Assembly (NCBI RefSeq): GCF_009761815.1
Contig: NZ_RWIN01000122.1
Span: 122,205 to 186,204 of the forward strand
DNA length: 64,000 nucleotides
Reading direction: 5' to 3'
Source: Pseudomonas sp. PB120
GTDB lineage: Bacteria; Pseudomonadota; Gammaproteobacteria; Pseudomonadales; Pseudomonadaceae
Below the pieces are notes generated by a model that saw only the letters and a list, made by a program, of their open reading frames with translations, ran no database searches and was not told where the DNA came from. The translations under genes were made by a program, and so were the position numbers. Shown in pieces: positions 18,191 to 27,248 of this stretch; positions within the stretch are counted from its first letter, which is position 1, and the number at the start of each line of letters is the position of its first letter.

Positions 18191-19420
18191 TTAGGCCGAT
18201 GCCGCCTCTTTGTAGGCTTTCAGCGCCTTGAGCCGCTCTCGCTTGATCGCTTCTCCCAGCTCCGGTCCCTTGAATCCCTGCTCCAGCAGCGGTTGAACCG
18301 CCACACCGCGAGCCGCAGCTGCTGCCCCGCGCAAATAGTCCGCCTGTGGATAACTTCTCTGCTCCAACCCCTTGCGCCCGCGCGCATCCATCTCACACGC
18401 CGCAATAAACTCCTCAAAACGCTGCGGTCGTCGGTAAACATCGAAACTCTGCAGCAGCTCCAGCAACGTCGAAGGCTTCAGTTCCAGTGCCCGGTGGCCA
18501 TGGGTGTGGTATTGACCCACCAACAATGCCAGTTCCTGGCAGTCCTTCGGCGCCTTGAAACGTTCGTTGACCGCTTTGATCGGCTTCAAGCCTTTGTGTT
18601 CGTGAGCGATGTGCCGTGGCCACTCGCCCTCGGGTGTCAGCCCTTTACCCACGTCATGCAGCAAGCAAGCCCAGCGCACGGTCAACGGCTGTTTGTGCAG
18701 CGCCGCTTGCTCCAGCACGCCTAGGGTATGCACGCCGCTGTCTATTTCCGGGTGATGGATTTCCGGTTGCGGCACACCAAATAACGCGTCGACTTCCGGC
18801 ATCAGCACCTTGAGCGCGCCGCACTGACGAAGTGTCTCGATGAACACTTGTGGCTGATCTTCCATCAGTGCGCGGGAGATTTCTTTCCAGCTGCGTTCGG
18901 CGGTCAAGGCTTCGAGTTCGCCTGATTCGCTGAGCTGGCGCATCAGCTCCAGCGTTTCCGGGGCAACGGTAAAACCCAGCCCCGCATAACGCGCCGCAAA
19001 GCGGGCTACGCGTAGAACCCTGAGCGGATCTTCGGCGAAAGCGGGGGAAACGTGGCGGAGTACTCTCGCTTCAAGATCGCGCTGGCCATGGTACGGATCC
19101 GTCAGGTTGTGCTGATCGTCTTCGGCCATCGCGTTGATCGTCAGGTCGCGTCGGATAAGGTCTTCTTCGAGGGTGACATCGGGGCTGGCATGGAAGGTGA
19201 AACCGCCGTAACCACGTCCGCTTTTGCGTTCGGTGCGGGCGAGGGCGTATTCCTCGCCGCTTTTAGGGTGAAGAAAAACCGGAAAGTCAGCGCCCACCGG
19301 GCGATAGCCCTTGGCGAGCATCTCTTCGGTGGTGGCGCCTACCACGACCCAATCGATGTCGGTGACAGGTTTGCCCAGCAGGCGATCACGTACTGCACCG
19401 CCGACTTTATAAATCTGCAT
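18191..19420 (-). CDS. cca: CCA-adding tRNA nucleotidyltransferase
   Basis: 409 residues. It adds or repairs the 3' CCA of tRNAs. The class II head is intact: VGGAVRD (residues 6-12), the DIDWVVVG metal-binding aspartates, and RRDLTINAMA. An HD phosphohydrolase domain (LLHDVGKG, about 251-258) in the C-terminal half makes it the multifunctional E. coli type, with added phosphatase/phosphodiesterase activity. A GGAGGT site precedes ATG 19420. It follows spoVR by 63 bp on the same strand. Confidence 0.96.
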   Translation of the reverse strand: MQIYKVGGAVRDRLLGKPVTDIDWVVVGATTEEMLAKGYRPVGADFPVFLHPKSGEEYALARTERKSGRGYGGFTFHASPDVTLEEDLIRRDLTINAMAEDDQHNLTDPYHGQRDLEARVLRHVSPAFAEDPLRVLRVARFAARYAGLGFTVAPETLELMRQLSESGELEALTAERSWKEISRALMEDQPQVFIETLRQCGALKVLMPEVDALFGVPQPEIHHPEIDSGVHTLGVLEQAALHKQPLTVRWACLLHDVGKGLTPEGEWPRHIAHEHKGLKPIKAVNERFKAPKDCQELALLVGQYHTHGHRALELKPSTLLELLQSFDVYRRPQRFEEFIAACEMDARGRKGLEQRSYPQADYLRGAAAAARGVAVQPLLEQGFKGPELGEAIKRERLKALKAYKEAASA

Positions 19421-19483
19421 AAAAAACCTCCGTTAGCTCGACAGAATAACCTTTGCGTCGAACTTCCGGAGGCCGAAACAGAA

Positions 19484-21046
19484 TCAAAGATGGATGACGG
19501 CCAAGTCCAGCCGGCCGTAATCGCCTTCGCTGTGCTCGTTTCTGGGCGGCACATGGTGGGTTTTCATCACCTGATCCCCTTGCAGGGTTTCCAGATGGAT
19601 GTCGAAACCCCAGAGCCGGTGCAGGTGTTTGAGCACTTCCTCGGTGGATTCGCCCAGCGGTTTGCGGTCGTGTTGTTGATGACGCAGGGTCAGGGAGCGG
19701 TCGCCACGCCGGTCGATGCTGTAGATCTGCACGTTGGGTTCACGATTGCCAAGGTTGTACTGCGCCGCCAGGGTTTCCCGGATGACGCGGTAGCCATCTT
19801 CATCGTGAATCGCCGGGACCAGCAGGTCGTCTTTCTGGTCGTCATCGAGAATGCTGAACAGTTTTAGATCGCGGATCACCTTGGGTGACAAGTACTGCAG
19901 GATGAAGCTCTCATCCTTGAAGCTGCTCATGGCGAACTTGATAGTCGACAGCCAATCCGTGCCGGCAATTTCCGGGAACCAGCGGTAATCCTCTTCCGTC
20001 GGGCTTTCGCACATGCGCCGAATATCGCGGTACATCGCAAAACCCAAGGTGTAGGGGTTTATCCCGTTGTAGTAAGGGCTGTCGAACCCCGGTTGGTAAA
20101 CCACGCTGGTATGGGATGTCAGGAACTCCATCATGAAGCCGTCGGTGACCAGGCCTTCGTCGTACAAATCGTTCATCAGGGTGTAGTGCCAGAACGTGGC
20201 CCAGCCTTCGTTCATTACCTGTGTCTGGCGTTGTGGATAAAAATACTGGGCAATCTTGCGCACGATCCGCACGATTTCCCGCTGCCACGGTTCCAGCAGC
20301 GGCGCGTGTTTTTCGATGAAATAGAGGATGTTTTCCTGAGGTTCGGCGGGGAAGCGCGCGTTGTCCTTGTCGCTGTATTTGTCCGCGCCTTTCGGAATGG
20401 TGCGCCACAGATCGTTGATCTGCTTCTGCAAATGCTCCTCCCGATCCTTCTGCCGGCGACGTTCTTCTTCCGCAGAAATCGGATAGGGCCGTTTGTAGCG
20501 ATCAACGCCGTAATTCATCAGGGCATGGCAAGAGTCGAGCAGATCCTCGACCGCGTCGATACCGTGGCGCTCTTCACATTGCATGATGTACTGCTTGGCG
20601 AAGACCAGGTAATCGATGATCGAACTGGCATCGGTCCAGGTCCGGAACAGGTAGTTGCCTTTGAAGAAGCTGTTATGGCCGTAGCAGGCATGTGCCACCA
20701 CCAGTGCCTGCATGCAGATGGTGTTTTCTTCCATCAGGTAGGCAATGCAAGGGTCCGAGTTGATCACGATCTCGTAGGCCAGGCCCATCTGGCCGCGGGA
20801 GTAGGATTTTTCGGTGCTGAGGAAGTGTTTGCCGTAAGACCAATGGTGGTAACCCAGCGGCATACCGACCGACGCATAGGCGTCCATCATCTGCTCGGCG
20901 GTGATCACTTCGATCTGGTTGGGGTAGGTATCGAGCGCGTAACCAGCCGCAATACGACTGATTTCGCGGTCGTAGGCCTGGATCAGCTCGAAGGTCCATT
21001 CAGAGCCGGTGGAAATGGGTTGGCGCTTCTGCTCTTTGGCGGTCAT
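19484..21046 (-). CDS. SpoVR-family protein (YcgB-like)
   Basis: 520 residues, normal for the family. It matches YcgB/SpoVR: EWTFELIQAYDREISRIAAG near the start, the HACYGHNSFFKGNYLF block near residue 120, and NEGWATFWHYTLMNDLYDEG in the centre. The His/Glu-containing NEGWATFWHY stretch recalls metal-binding helices, but no reaction is established. It is the third gene of the prkA-yeaH-spoVR trio; its ATG overlaps the stop of the DUF444 gene (ATGA). In enterobacteria this trio is expressed under stationary-phase and nitrogen stress. Confidence 0.92.
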   Translation of the reverse strand: MTAKEQKRQPISTGSEWTFELIQAYDREISRIAAGYALDTYPNQIEVITAEQMMDAYASVGMPLGYHHWSYGKHFLSTEKSYSRGQMGLAYEIVINSDPCIAYLMEENTICMQALVVAHACYGHNSFFKGNYLFRTWTDASSIIDYLVFAKQYIMQCEERHGIDAVEDLLDSCHALMNYGVDRYKRPYPISAEEERRRQKDREEHLQKQINDLWRTIPKGADKYSDKDNARFPAEPQENILYFIEKHAPLLEPWQREIVRIVRKIAQYFYPQRQTQVMNEGWATFWHYTLMNDLYDEGLVTDGFMMEFLTSHTSVVYQPGFDSPYYNGINPYTLGFAMYRDIRRMCESPTEEDYRWFPEIAGTDWLSTIKFAMSSFKDESFILQYLSPKVIRDLKLFSILDDDQKDDLLVPAIHDEDGYRVIRETLAAQYNLGNREPNVQIYSIDRRGDRSLTLRHQQHDRKPLGESTEEVLKHLHRLWGFDIHLETLQGDQVMKTHHVPPRNEHSEGDYGRLDLAVIHL

Positions 21047-22314
21047 GTCACTAACCTGCGCTGGAAGAGTTCACGGAAGACCGGATAGATATCCCCGGCC
21101 GAGACCAGTTGTTGCTGGGCGAACGTGTCGGAAAAGGCTTCGGCGATGCGTTCGTACTCGAACCACAGGGCCTGGTGTTCCCGCGGGGTTATCTCAACGT
21201 AAGTGTAGTACTGCACGAACGGCATGATCTGGTTGATCAAAATGTCGCGGCAGATAGGCGAATCGTCGTTCCAGTTGTCGCCGTCGGAGGCTTGGGCGGC
21301 GTAGATGTTCCACTCATTGCTCGGATAGCGCTCGGCCATGATTTCCTGCATCAGCTTCAAGGCGCTGGAGACAATGGTGCCGCCGGTTTCGCGAGAGTAG
21401 AAGAATTCTTCCTCGTCGACTTCCCGGGCGCTGGTGTGGTGGCGGATGAACACGACATCAATCTTGTCGTAGTTCCGCTTGAGGAACAGGTACAGCAAGA
21501 TGAAGAAGCGCTTGGCGATGTCCTTCGTCGCCTGGGTCATCGAGCCGGACACGTCCATCAGGCAGAACATAACGGCCTTCGAACTGGGGTTGGGTTGCTT
21601 GATGAGCAGGTTGTACTTGAGGTCGAAAGTATCGAGGAACGGCACGCGGTGAATGCGCGCGCTGAGTTTTTCGATTTCGGCTTCGATTTCCTGGATATCG
21701 CCGAAGTTGTCCGGCTCTTCCTGTTTGAGACGCAGCAGTTCTTCTTTGGCTTCACGCAGTTTTGCGCGGCTGCTGCCGGAGAGGGCAATGCGCCGTGCGT
21801 GGGCTGAGCGCAGGGTACGGATGATGTTGATCCGCGACGGGTTGCCCTCGTTACTGATCCCGGCTCGAACGGTCTTGAAGGTGTCGGTACCCGTCAGGTT
21901 GCGCTTGACCAGGTTCGGCAGCTCAAGGTCCTCGAACATGAATTCAAGAAACTCTTCCTGCGTGATCTGGAAGACGAACTCGTCCATCCCTTCACCCGAG
22001 TTGCCGGCCTTGCCGGGGCCTCGACCGCCGCCCCCTCCTGGTGGGCGGGCAATGTGCTCGCCACTGGTGAATTCCTTGTTGCCCGGATGCACGACGGTCT
22101 GTTTGCCGCCGCGCCCGTGGTGAAGCACCGGCTCGTCGATGTCGCGGCCGGGAATGCTGATCTGTTCACCGTGTTCCATATCGGTAATGGAACGCCGGCT
22201 GACCGCCTCTTCGACGGCTTTCTTGATGTGATCACGGTAGCGCCGCAGAAACCGCTGACGGTTCACCGTGCTCTTGTTCTTGCCATTGAGACGTCGGTCG
22301 ATCACATAGCTCAT
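21043..22314 (-). CDS. YeaH/YhbH-family protein (DUF444)
   Basis: 423 residues. DUF444 proteins carry a C-terminal von Willebrand A-like domain; here it begins near residue 225 with VMFCLMDVSGSMTQATKDIA, including the DxSxS metal site. The N-terminal part is basic (RQRFLRRYRDHIKKAVEEAV) with a glycine-rich segment near residue 90. Start ATG 22314 follows GGAGG by 5 nt; the open reading extends upstream but without a start signal. Its stop overlaps the SpoVR start. It is the middle member of the stress trio and probably works with the PrkA kinase. Confidence 0.93.
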   Translation of the reverse strand: MSYVIDRRLNGKNKSTVNRQRFLRRYRDHIKKAVEEAVSRRSITDMEHGEQISIPGRDIDEPVLHHGRGGKQTVVHPGNKEFTSGEHIARPPGGGGGRGPGKAGNSGEGMDEFVFQITQEEFLEFMFEDLELPNLVKRNLTGTDTFKTVRAGISNEGNPSRINIIRTLRSAHARRIALSGSSRAKLREAKEELLRLKQEEPDNFGDIQEIEAEIEKLSARIHRVPFLDTFDLKYNLLIKQPNPSSKAVMFCLMDVSGSMTQATKDIAKRFFILLYLFLKRNYDKIDVVFIRHHTSAREVDEEEFFYSRETGGTIVSSALKLMQEIMAERYPSNEWNIYAAQASDGDNWNDDSPICRDILINQIMPFVQYYTYVEITPREHQALWFEYERIAEAFSDTFAQQQLVSAGDIYPVFRELFQRRLVT

Positions 22315-22329
22315 AGGCCCTCCGGGGAG

Positions 22330-22455
22330 CTTCGAGTCATAAGCTTCAAGCTGCAAGACAGAAGCTTCAGAAACAAGCGGCGCGCGACATATGGCCACAA
22401 ATACTGCGCAAACCAAGCGCTTGTGGCGATACGTTGTCGTTTGCCGCTTGCAGCT
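22330..22455. repeat. Inverted-repeat spacer between prkA and yeaH
   Basis: The 144-bp gap contains AAGCTTCAAGCTGCAAG near 22343 and its partner CCGCTTGCAGCTCCC near 22442, around a less ordered core. This differs from the common REP units of this window and looks like the AAGCTGCAAG repeat class seen elsewhere in Pseudomonas. It could process or stabilise the operon mRNA. Confidence 0.45.
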
Positions 22456-22458
22456 CCC

Positions 22459-24381
22459 TTATTGGGATTTTCTGACCCGCAGGTACCACTCGGACAGCAG
22501 TCGTACCTGTTTGTCGGTGTAGCCCCGTTCGACCATTCGAGTGACAAAGTCGTTGTGTTTTTGCTGGTCCTCTTTGCTGGCCTTGGCATTGAAGCTGATG
22601 ACCGGCAGGAGGTCTTCGGTGTTGGAGAACATTTTCTTCTCGATGACTACCCGCAGTTTTTCGTAGCTGAGCCAGGTCGGATTTTTGCCATTGTTGTTGG
22701 CCCGGGCGCGCAAAACGAAGTTGACGATCTCGTTGCGGAAATCCTTGGGATTGCTGATACCAGCCGGTTTTTCGATTTTCTCCAGCTCTTCGTTCAATGC
22801 CACACGGTTGAGGATCTCGCCGGTTTCCGGGTCGCGGTATTCCTGGTCCTGGATCCAGAAGTCGGCGTACAGCACATAGCGATCGAAGATGTTCTGGCCG
22901 TACTCGCTGTAAGACTCGAGGTAGGCCGTCTGGATTTCTTTGCCGATGAACTCGATATAACGCGGCGCCAGGTACTCTTTGAGGAAGCGCAGGTAGCGTT
23001 CGCGGGTTTCAGCCTGGAATTGTTCCTGTTCGATCTGTTGTTCCAGCACATACAACAAATGCACCGGGTTGGCGGCAATTTCGTGCGGGTCGAAGTTGAA
23101 GACCTTCGACAGGATCTTGAACGCGAAGCGGGTCGACAGGCCGTTCATGCCTTCGTCGACACCGGCGTTGTCGCGGTATTCCTGGATCGACTTGGCCTTC
23201 GGATCGGTGTCCTTGAGGTTCTCGCCGTCATACACGCGCATCTTGGAGTAGATGTTGGAGTTTTCAGGCTCTTTAAGGCGCGACAGTACGGTGAACTGGG
23301 CGAGCATCTTCAACGTGTCTGGCGCGCAGTGAGCCTTCGCCAGCGAACTGTTGAACAGCAGTTTGTCGTAGATCTTCACTTCGTCGCTGACCCGCAGGCA
23401 GTACGGCACTTTGACGATGTAGATCCGGTCGATGAAGGCTTCGTTGTTTTTGTTGTTACGGAAGGTATGCCATTCCGATTCGTTGGAGTGGGCCAGCAGG
23501 ATCCCGGTAAACGGAATCGCCCCGAGGCCTTCGGTACTGTTGTAATTGCCTTCCTGGGTGGCGGTCAGGAGTGGGTGCAGCACCTTGATCGGTGCCTTGA
23601 ACATTTCGACGAATTCCATCAGGCCCTGGTTGGCCCGGCACAGGGCGCCCGAGTAGCTGTAGGCGTCGGCGTCGTTCTGCGGGAATTCTTCCAGTTTGCG
23701 GATATCGACCTTGCCCACCAGTGCCGAGATGTCCTGGTTGTTTTCATCTCCCGGCTCGGTTTTGGCCACGGCGATCTGGTTGAGGATCGACGGGTAGAGT
23801 TTCACTACGCGGAACTGGCTGATGTCACCACCGAACTCGGCCAGGCGCTTGGTAGCCCATGGCGACATGATGGTGTTGAGGTAGCGACGGGGAATGCCGA
23901 AGTCTTCCTCGAGGATCGCGCCATCTTCGGTGGCGTTGAACAGACCCAGGGGCGATTCGAAAACCGGTGAGCCCTTGATTGCATAGAAGGGCACTTTCTC
24001 GATCAGTTGTTTCAGCTTCTCGGCCAGGGACGATTTACCGCCACCGACGGGGCCGAGCAGATAGAGGATTTGTTTCTTCTCTTCCAGGCCCTGAGCGGCA
24101 TGGCGGAAATACGAGACGATCTGGTCGATGCATTCTTCCATCCCGTGGAAGTCTTCAAAGGCCGGATAGCGGCGGATCACCTTGTTGGAAAAGATTCGCG
24201 ACAGTCTCGAGTTGGTCGAGGTGTCGAGCAGCTCCGGTTCCCCGATGGCCAGCAGCAGACGCTCGGCGGCGGAAACGTAGGCGCTGCGGTCCTTTTTGCA
24301 CAGCTCAAGATACTCTTGCAGCGAGAGTTCTTCCTGGCGTGTGGACTCGAAGCGTTGTTGGAAGTGGCTAAAGATACTCAT
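22459..24381 (-). CDS. prkA: PrkA-family serine protein kinase (AAA+)
   Basis: 640 residues, normal for the family. An AAA+ core starts near residue 65 (DQIVSYFRHAAQGLEEKKQ) with a Walker A LLGPVGGGKSSLAEKL at about 108-123; the C-terminal PrkA domain resembles cAMP-dependent kinases. It is the first gene of the prkA-yeaH-spoVR set, with AGGTGA before ATG 24381. E. coli YeaG is a stress kinase active in nitrogen starvation. The kinase role is family knowledge; ATP-dependent protease activity has also been proposed for Bacillus PrkA. Confidence 0.94.
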   Translation of the reverse strand: MSIFSHFQQRFESTRQEELSLQEYLELCKKDRSAYVSAAERLLLAIGEPELLDTSTNSRLSRIFSNKVIRRYPAFEDFHGMEECIDQIVSYFRHAAQGLEEKKQILYLLGPVGGGKSSLAEKLKQLIEKVPFYAIKGSPVFESPLGLFNATEDGAILEEDFGIPRRYLNTIMSPWATKRLAEFGGDISQFRVVKLYPSILNQIAVAKTEPGDENNQDISALVGKVDIRKLEEFPQNDADAYSYSGALCRANQGLMEFVEMFKAPIKVLHPLLTATQEGNYNSTEGLGAIPFTGILLAHSNESEWHTFRNNKNNEAFIDRIYIVKVPYCLRVSDEVKIYDKLLFNSSLAKAHCAPDTLKMLAQFTVLSRLKEPENSNIYSKMRVYDGENLKDTDPKAKSIQEYRDNAGVDEGMNGLSTRFAFKILSKVFNFDPHEIAANPVHLLYVLEQQIEQEQFQAETRERYLRFLKEYLAPRYIEFIGKEIQTAYLESYSEYGQNIFDRYVLYADFWIQDQEYRDPETGEILNRVALNEELEKIEKPAGISNPKDFRNEIVNFVLRARANNNGKNPTWLSYEKLRVVIEKKMFSNTEDLLPVISFNAKASKEDQQKHNDFVTRMVERGYTDKQVRLLSEWYLRVRKSQ

Positions 24382-24677
24382 GACGTCACCTCGCTCGATA
24401 CGTGGAGCCGACGCCGGATCACTCAGTCGATGCTGGCAGCAACCGAACAGGCGGTCGCTGTTTACCCCCCAGAACTCTTTCGGAAATGACGACCCCGAAA
24501 GCTACTCCCGATGATCCGCGCGCCGGTGTACCGGCTCTCCCCTGTTTTGGATGGCCTGCGCTTAAGGATAGTTGGGAATTCGGGAGGTAAAGGACGGATG
24601 CGTAATTAGTTGTGGCAGACCGTTCGTCTGCCACCGCGCTAGCCCGCGGGGGCCGGGGCTTGCGCGTTACAAAAATA
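24382..24677. other. 296-bp region between prkA and glpE
   Basis: Holds the prkA promoter region and the end of the lptD-to-glpE operon. A strong hairpin GTGGCAGAC-CGTTC-GTCTGCCAC lies at 24613-24635 with no T tract on either side; it may act as an mRNA 3' end. I searched by eye for a sigma-54 (GG-N10-GC) signal before prkA and found none that was convincing. No gene is seen. Confidence 0.45.
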
Positions 24678-25007
24678 TTATTCGCTGGTGCCTTGCGCCG
24701 TTTCCGCAGGATACGTCGTGCGCCACAGCTCAAAACCGCCATCCATGCTGTAGACGTCGGAGAAACCCTGGCTGATCAGGTAGGCGGCAGCGCCCTGGCT
24801 GGAGTTGCCGTGGTAACAGACCACCACGGTCGGCGCATCGAGGTCGGCACCCTGGATAAAGGCATGCAGCGAGTGATTGTCCAGGTGCTTCGAGCCACTG
24901 ATGTGCAGCGCGGCAAAAGTCGCAGGATCACGGACGTCGACCACCACGGCACCTTGCTCGCGCAGGGCCTGGGCCTGTTCCGGGGGGATACGTTTGAATT
25001 CGCTCAT
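24678..25007 (-). CDS. glpE: Thiosulfate sulfurtransferase GlpE (rhodanese)
   Basis: 109 residues forming a single rhodanese domain. It moves sulfur from thiosulfate to cyanide or thiols. The active-site loop is CYHGNSS with Cys64, the same loop as E. coli GlpE, and the domain opens with VVVDVRDPATFAALH. It is the last gene of the lptD-surA-pdxA-rsmA-apaG-apaH-glpE run, 33 bp after apaH. Confidence 0.93.
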   Translation of the reverse strand: MSEFKRIPPEQAQALREQGAVVVDVRDPATFAALHISGSKHLDNHSLHAFIQGADLDAPTVVVCYHGNSSQGAAAYLISQGFSDVYSMDGGFELWRTTYPAETAQGTSE

Positions 25008-25040
25008 GGCGTGCTCCTGTGGCTCGGCTGAAAGCGCAGT

Positions 25041-25925
25041 CTAGCGCGGGGCGCTGGCTGACGATGGTTCGGAAATGGGTAGGGCGACTGGCGGCACGGC
25101 GGCATTGCCATGCTCGTCGCATTTACAGGTCAGGCGTACACCGCTGTCGACGTTCATCAGGGTCAGGGCGCCGCCCCAGACGCAACCGGTGTCGAGTGCC
25201 GAAATGCCTGGCTCGTCGCATTGGCCTTCCAGCGCAGCCCAATGGCCGAAAATAATTCGCAGGCCTTTGGTCTTGCGATCCTTGTGCTGGAACCAGGGTT
25301 TGTAGCCTGGCGGTGCGGTCCCAAGGCCTTCTTTGGTCTTGAGATCCAATTTGCCGTCGGCAGTACAGAAACGCATGCGGGTGAAATAGTTAGTGATGAC
25401 TCGAAGGCGCGTAACACCTTTGAGGTCGCCGTCCCATTTCACCGGCTCGTTGCCGTACATGCCATCGAGGTAGGGCGAGAACAGATTATCGTCGCACAGC
25501 GCCGTCTCGACCTCGGCAGCGCACTTCAAGGCTTTGCGCAGCGACCATTGCGGTGGAATGCCGGCATGCACCAATGCAACGTTTCGTTGCTCGTCGTAGT
25601 GCATGAGTTTTTGCCGACGCAGCCAGTCCAGCAGATCGGCGCAATCGGGTGCCTGGAGGATTTCGCTCAGGGTATCGGCTTTTTTCAAGCGTTCGATGTT
25701 CTTCCCGGCGGCCAGCAAATGCAGGTCATGGTTGCCAAGCACGCAGACCAGCGATTCGCGGATGCTATAAAGGAAGCGCAGCGTTTGCAGCGACTGCGGG
25801 CCGCGGTTGACCAGGTCGCCCACCAGCCAGAGTTTGTCGTGAGCAGGGTCAAAAGCGACCTGTTTGAGCAGGCACTGCAGTGGCTCGAGGCAACCTTGCA
25901 GGTCGCCGACGGCATACGTCGCCAT
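25041..25925 (-). CDS. apaH: Bis(5'-nucleosyl)-tetraphosphatase ApaH
   Basis: 294 residues. It splits Ap4A symmetrically into two ADP and removes Np4N RNA caps. The metallophosphatase motifs are all present: GDLQGC near residue 7, GDLVNRGPQS near 36, GNHDLH near 64, and a HAGIPPQW stretch near 116. Its ATG shares one base with the apaG stop (TGATG), so translation is coupled. Confidence 0.96.
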   Translation of the reverse strand: MATYAVGDLQGCLEPLQCLLKQVAFDPAHDKLWLVGDLVNRGPQSLQTLRFLYSIRESLVCVLGNHDLHLLAAGKNIERLKKADTLSEILQAPDCADLLDWLRRQKLMHYDEQRNVALVHAGIPPQWSLRKALKCAAEVETALCDDNLFSPYLDGMYGNEPVKWDGDLKGVTRLRVITNYFTRMRFCTADGKLDLKTKEGLGTAPPGYKPWFQHKDRKTKGLRIIFGHWAALEGQCDEPGISALDTGCVWGGALTLMNVDSGVRLTCKCDEHGNAAVPPVALPISEPSSASAPR

Positions 25926-26305
25926 CAGTGCAGGGCTCCAGGGACCGCCAAGCGGAATGGCCTGATGATGGCGTCGAAATGCTTGCCGTCATCGGCGAGC
26001 ATTTGATAGGTCCCTTGCATGGTGCCGACCTTGGAGGTCATGACAGTGCCGCTGCTGTAGGTGTGGCTCTCGCCTGCCTCGATCAGCGGTTGCTGGCCGA
26101 CCACCCCCGCACCGCGAACCTCCTCGACATGCCCGTCACCATCGGTGATCACCCAGTGCCGCGACAGCAACTTGGCCGGTAACTCGCCATTGTTGTGCAC
26201 GGTGATGGTGTAAGCGAAGGCAAAGCGATCTTGCTCGGGTTGCGATTGTTCTGCCAGATAGCGGGTGACGACGCTGACGTCGACCTGATAGCGAGGATCG
26301 GACAT
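25925..26305 (-). CDS. apaG: ApaG (DUF525)
   Basis: 126 residues with the immunoglobulin-like ApaG fold: FAYTITVHNNGELPAKLLSR, WVITDGDGHVEEVRG and the closing MQGTYQMLADDGKHFDAII. Biochemical role is unclear in bacteria; it is named for its operon partner apaH. It lies 124 bp after rsmA. Confidence 0.95.
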   Translation of the reverse strand: MSDPRYQVDVSVVTRYLAEQSQPEQDRFAFAYTITVHNNGELPAKLLSRHWVITDGDGHVEEVRGAGVVGQQPLIEAGESHTYSSGTVMTSKVGTMQGTYQMLADDGKHFDAIIRPFRLAVPGALH

Positions 26306-26429
26306 TCAAGAGGCCTTAAAAACGAAGCGGGACGCGGGGCGTAGCTGACATTAATCAGTCTAGGCCAAGTATCGGATAGTAAACCAGACATGGGCGCTGG
26401 TGTCCTACCCGATAAACGCTGGCGGCGTG

Positions 26430-27248
26430 TCAGATATCGGCAGGCTTTTGCAGGACTTGTTCGCTGAGCTTGTCGGCAAGGCGCACGAAGGCGGCCAGAT
26501 CGAGCTGCTCGGGGCGCAAGCTGCCGTCGACGCCGGCGGCTGTGATCTCGTCGTTGCTCAGCAGCAGTTTGAGCGTGTTGCGCAGGGTCTTGCGGCGCTG
26601 GTTGAAGGCTTCACGCACGACACGTTCCAGCAGCTTGTGATCTTTGGCTGGGTGCGGGAGTACGGCGTGAGGCACCAGGCGCACGATGGCCGAGTCGACT
26701 TTCGGCGGCGGATTGAATGCGCCGGGGCCCACATTGAACAGGTGTTCGACCCGGCAGTGATACTGAACCATGATCGATAGACGACCCCAGTCGCCACCGC
26801 CAGGACCGGCCGCCATCCGCTCGACCACTTCCTTCTGCAACATGAAGTGCATGTCGCGGATCAGGCTGGCGTTGTGCAGCAGGTGAAAAATCAGCGGTGT
26901 AGAGATGTTGTACGGCAGGTTGCCAACCACCCGAAGGCTGCCCGGTGCGGCGTTCAGGCTGTTGAAGTCGAACTTCAGCGCATCGCCCTGATGCAGGTTG
27001 AAATTGCTCTTGCCGGCAAACTGCTGGTTGAGAATCGGGATCAGGTCCTTGTCCAGTTCCACCACGTCGAGCTGCGCGCCGCTGCCCAGCAGGCCTTGGG
27101 TCAATGCGCCCTGGCCAGGGCCGATTTCCAGCAGACGGTCTTCAGGCTTGGCATGGATGGAGCGCAGGATGCGGTCGATAACGCCCGCATCGTGGAGGAA
27201 GTTCTGGCCAAAACGCTTGCGCGCCCGGTGTTGGTAATGCTCGGTCAT
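26430..27248 (-). CDS. rsmA: 16S rRNA dimethyladenosine transferase RsmA (KsgA)
   Basis: 272 residues. It dimethylates A1518 and A1519 of 16S rRNA late in small-subunit assembly. SAM-binding motif LEIGPGQGALTQGL (about 40-53) and the catalytic NLPYNIST (about 113-120) are intact, and the opening HRARKRFGQNFLHD is typical. It overlaps the pdxA end by 4 bp (ATGA). In Pseudomonas the symbol rsmA is also used for the unrelated CsrA-type regulator; this is KsgA. Confidence 0.96.
   Translation of the reverse strand: MTEHYQHRARKRFGQNFLHDAGVIDRILRSIHAKPEDRLLEIGPGQGALTQGLLGSGAQLDVVELDKDLIPILNQQFAGKSNFNLHQGDALKFDFNSLNAAPGSLRVVGNLPYNISTPLIFHLLHNASLIRDMHFMLQKEVVERMAAGPGGGDWGRLSIMVQYHCRVEHLFNVGPGAFNPPPKVDSAIVRLVPHAVLPHPAKDHKLLERVVREAFNQRRKTLRNTLKLLLSNDEITAAGVDGSLRPEQLDLAAFVRLADKLSEQVLQKPADI

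Noticed and set aside
22054..23970. 638-codon plus-strand reading opposite prkA
   Set aside because: Shadow of the AAA+ kinase; no domain or ribosome site.
24382..24600. Sigma-54 promoter before prkA
   Set aside because: No GG-N10-GC pair with good flanks could be found by eye on the minus strand.
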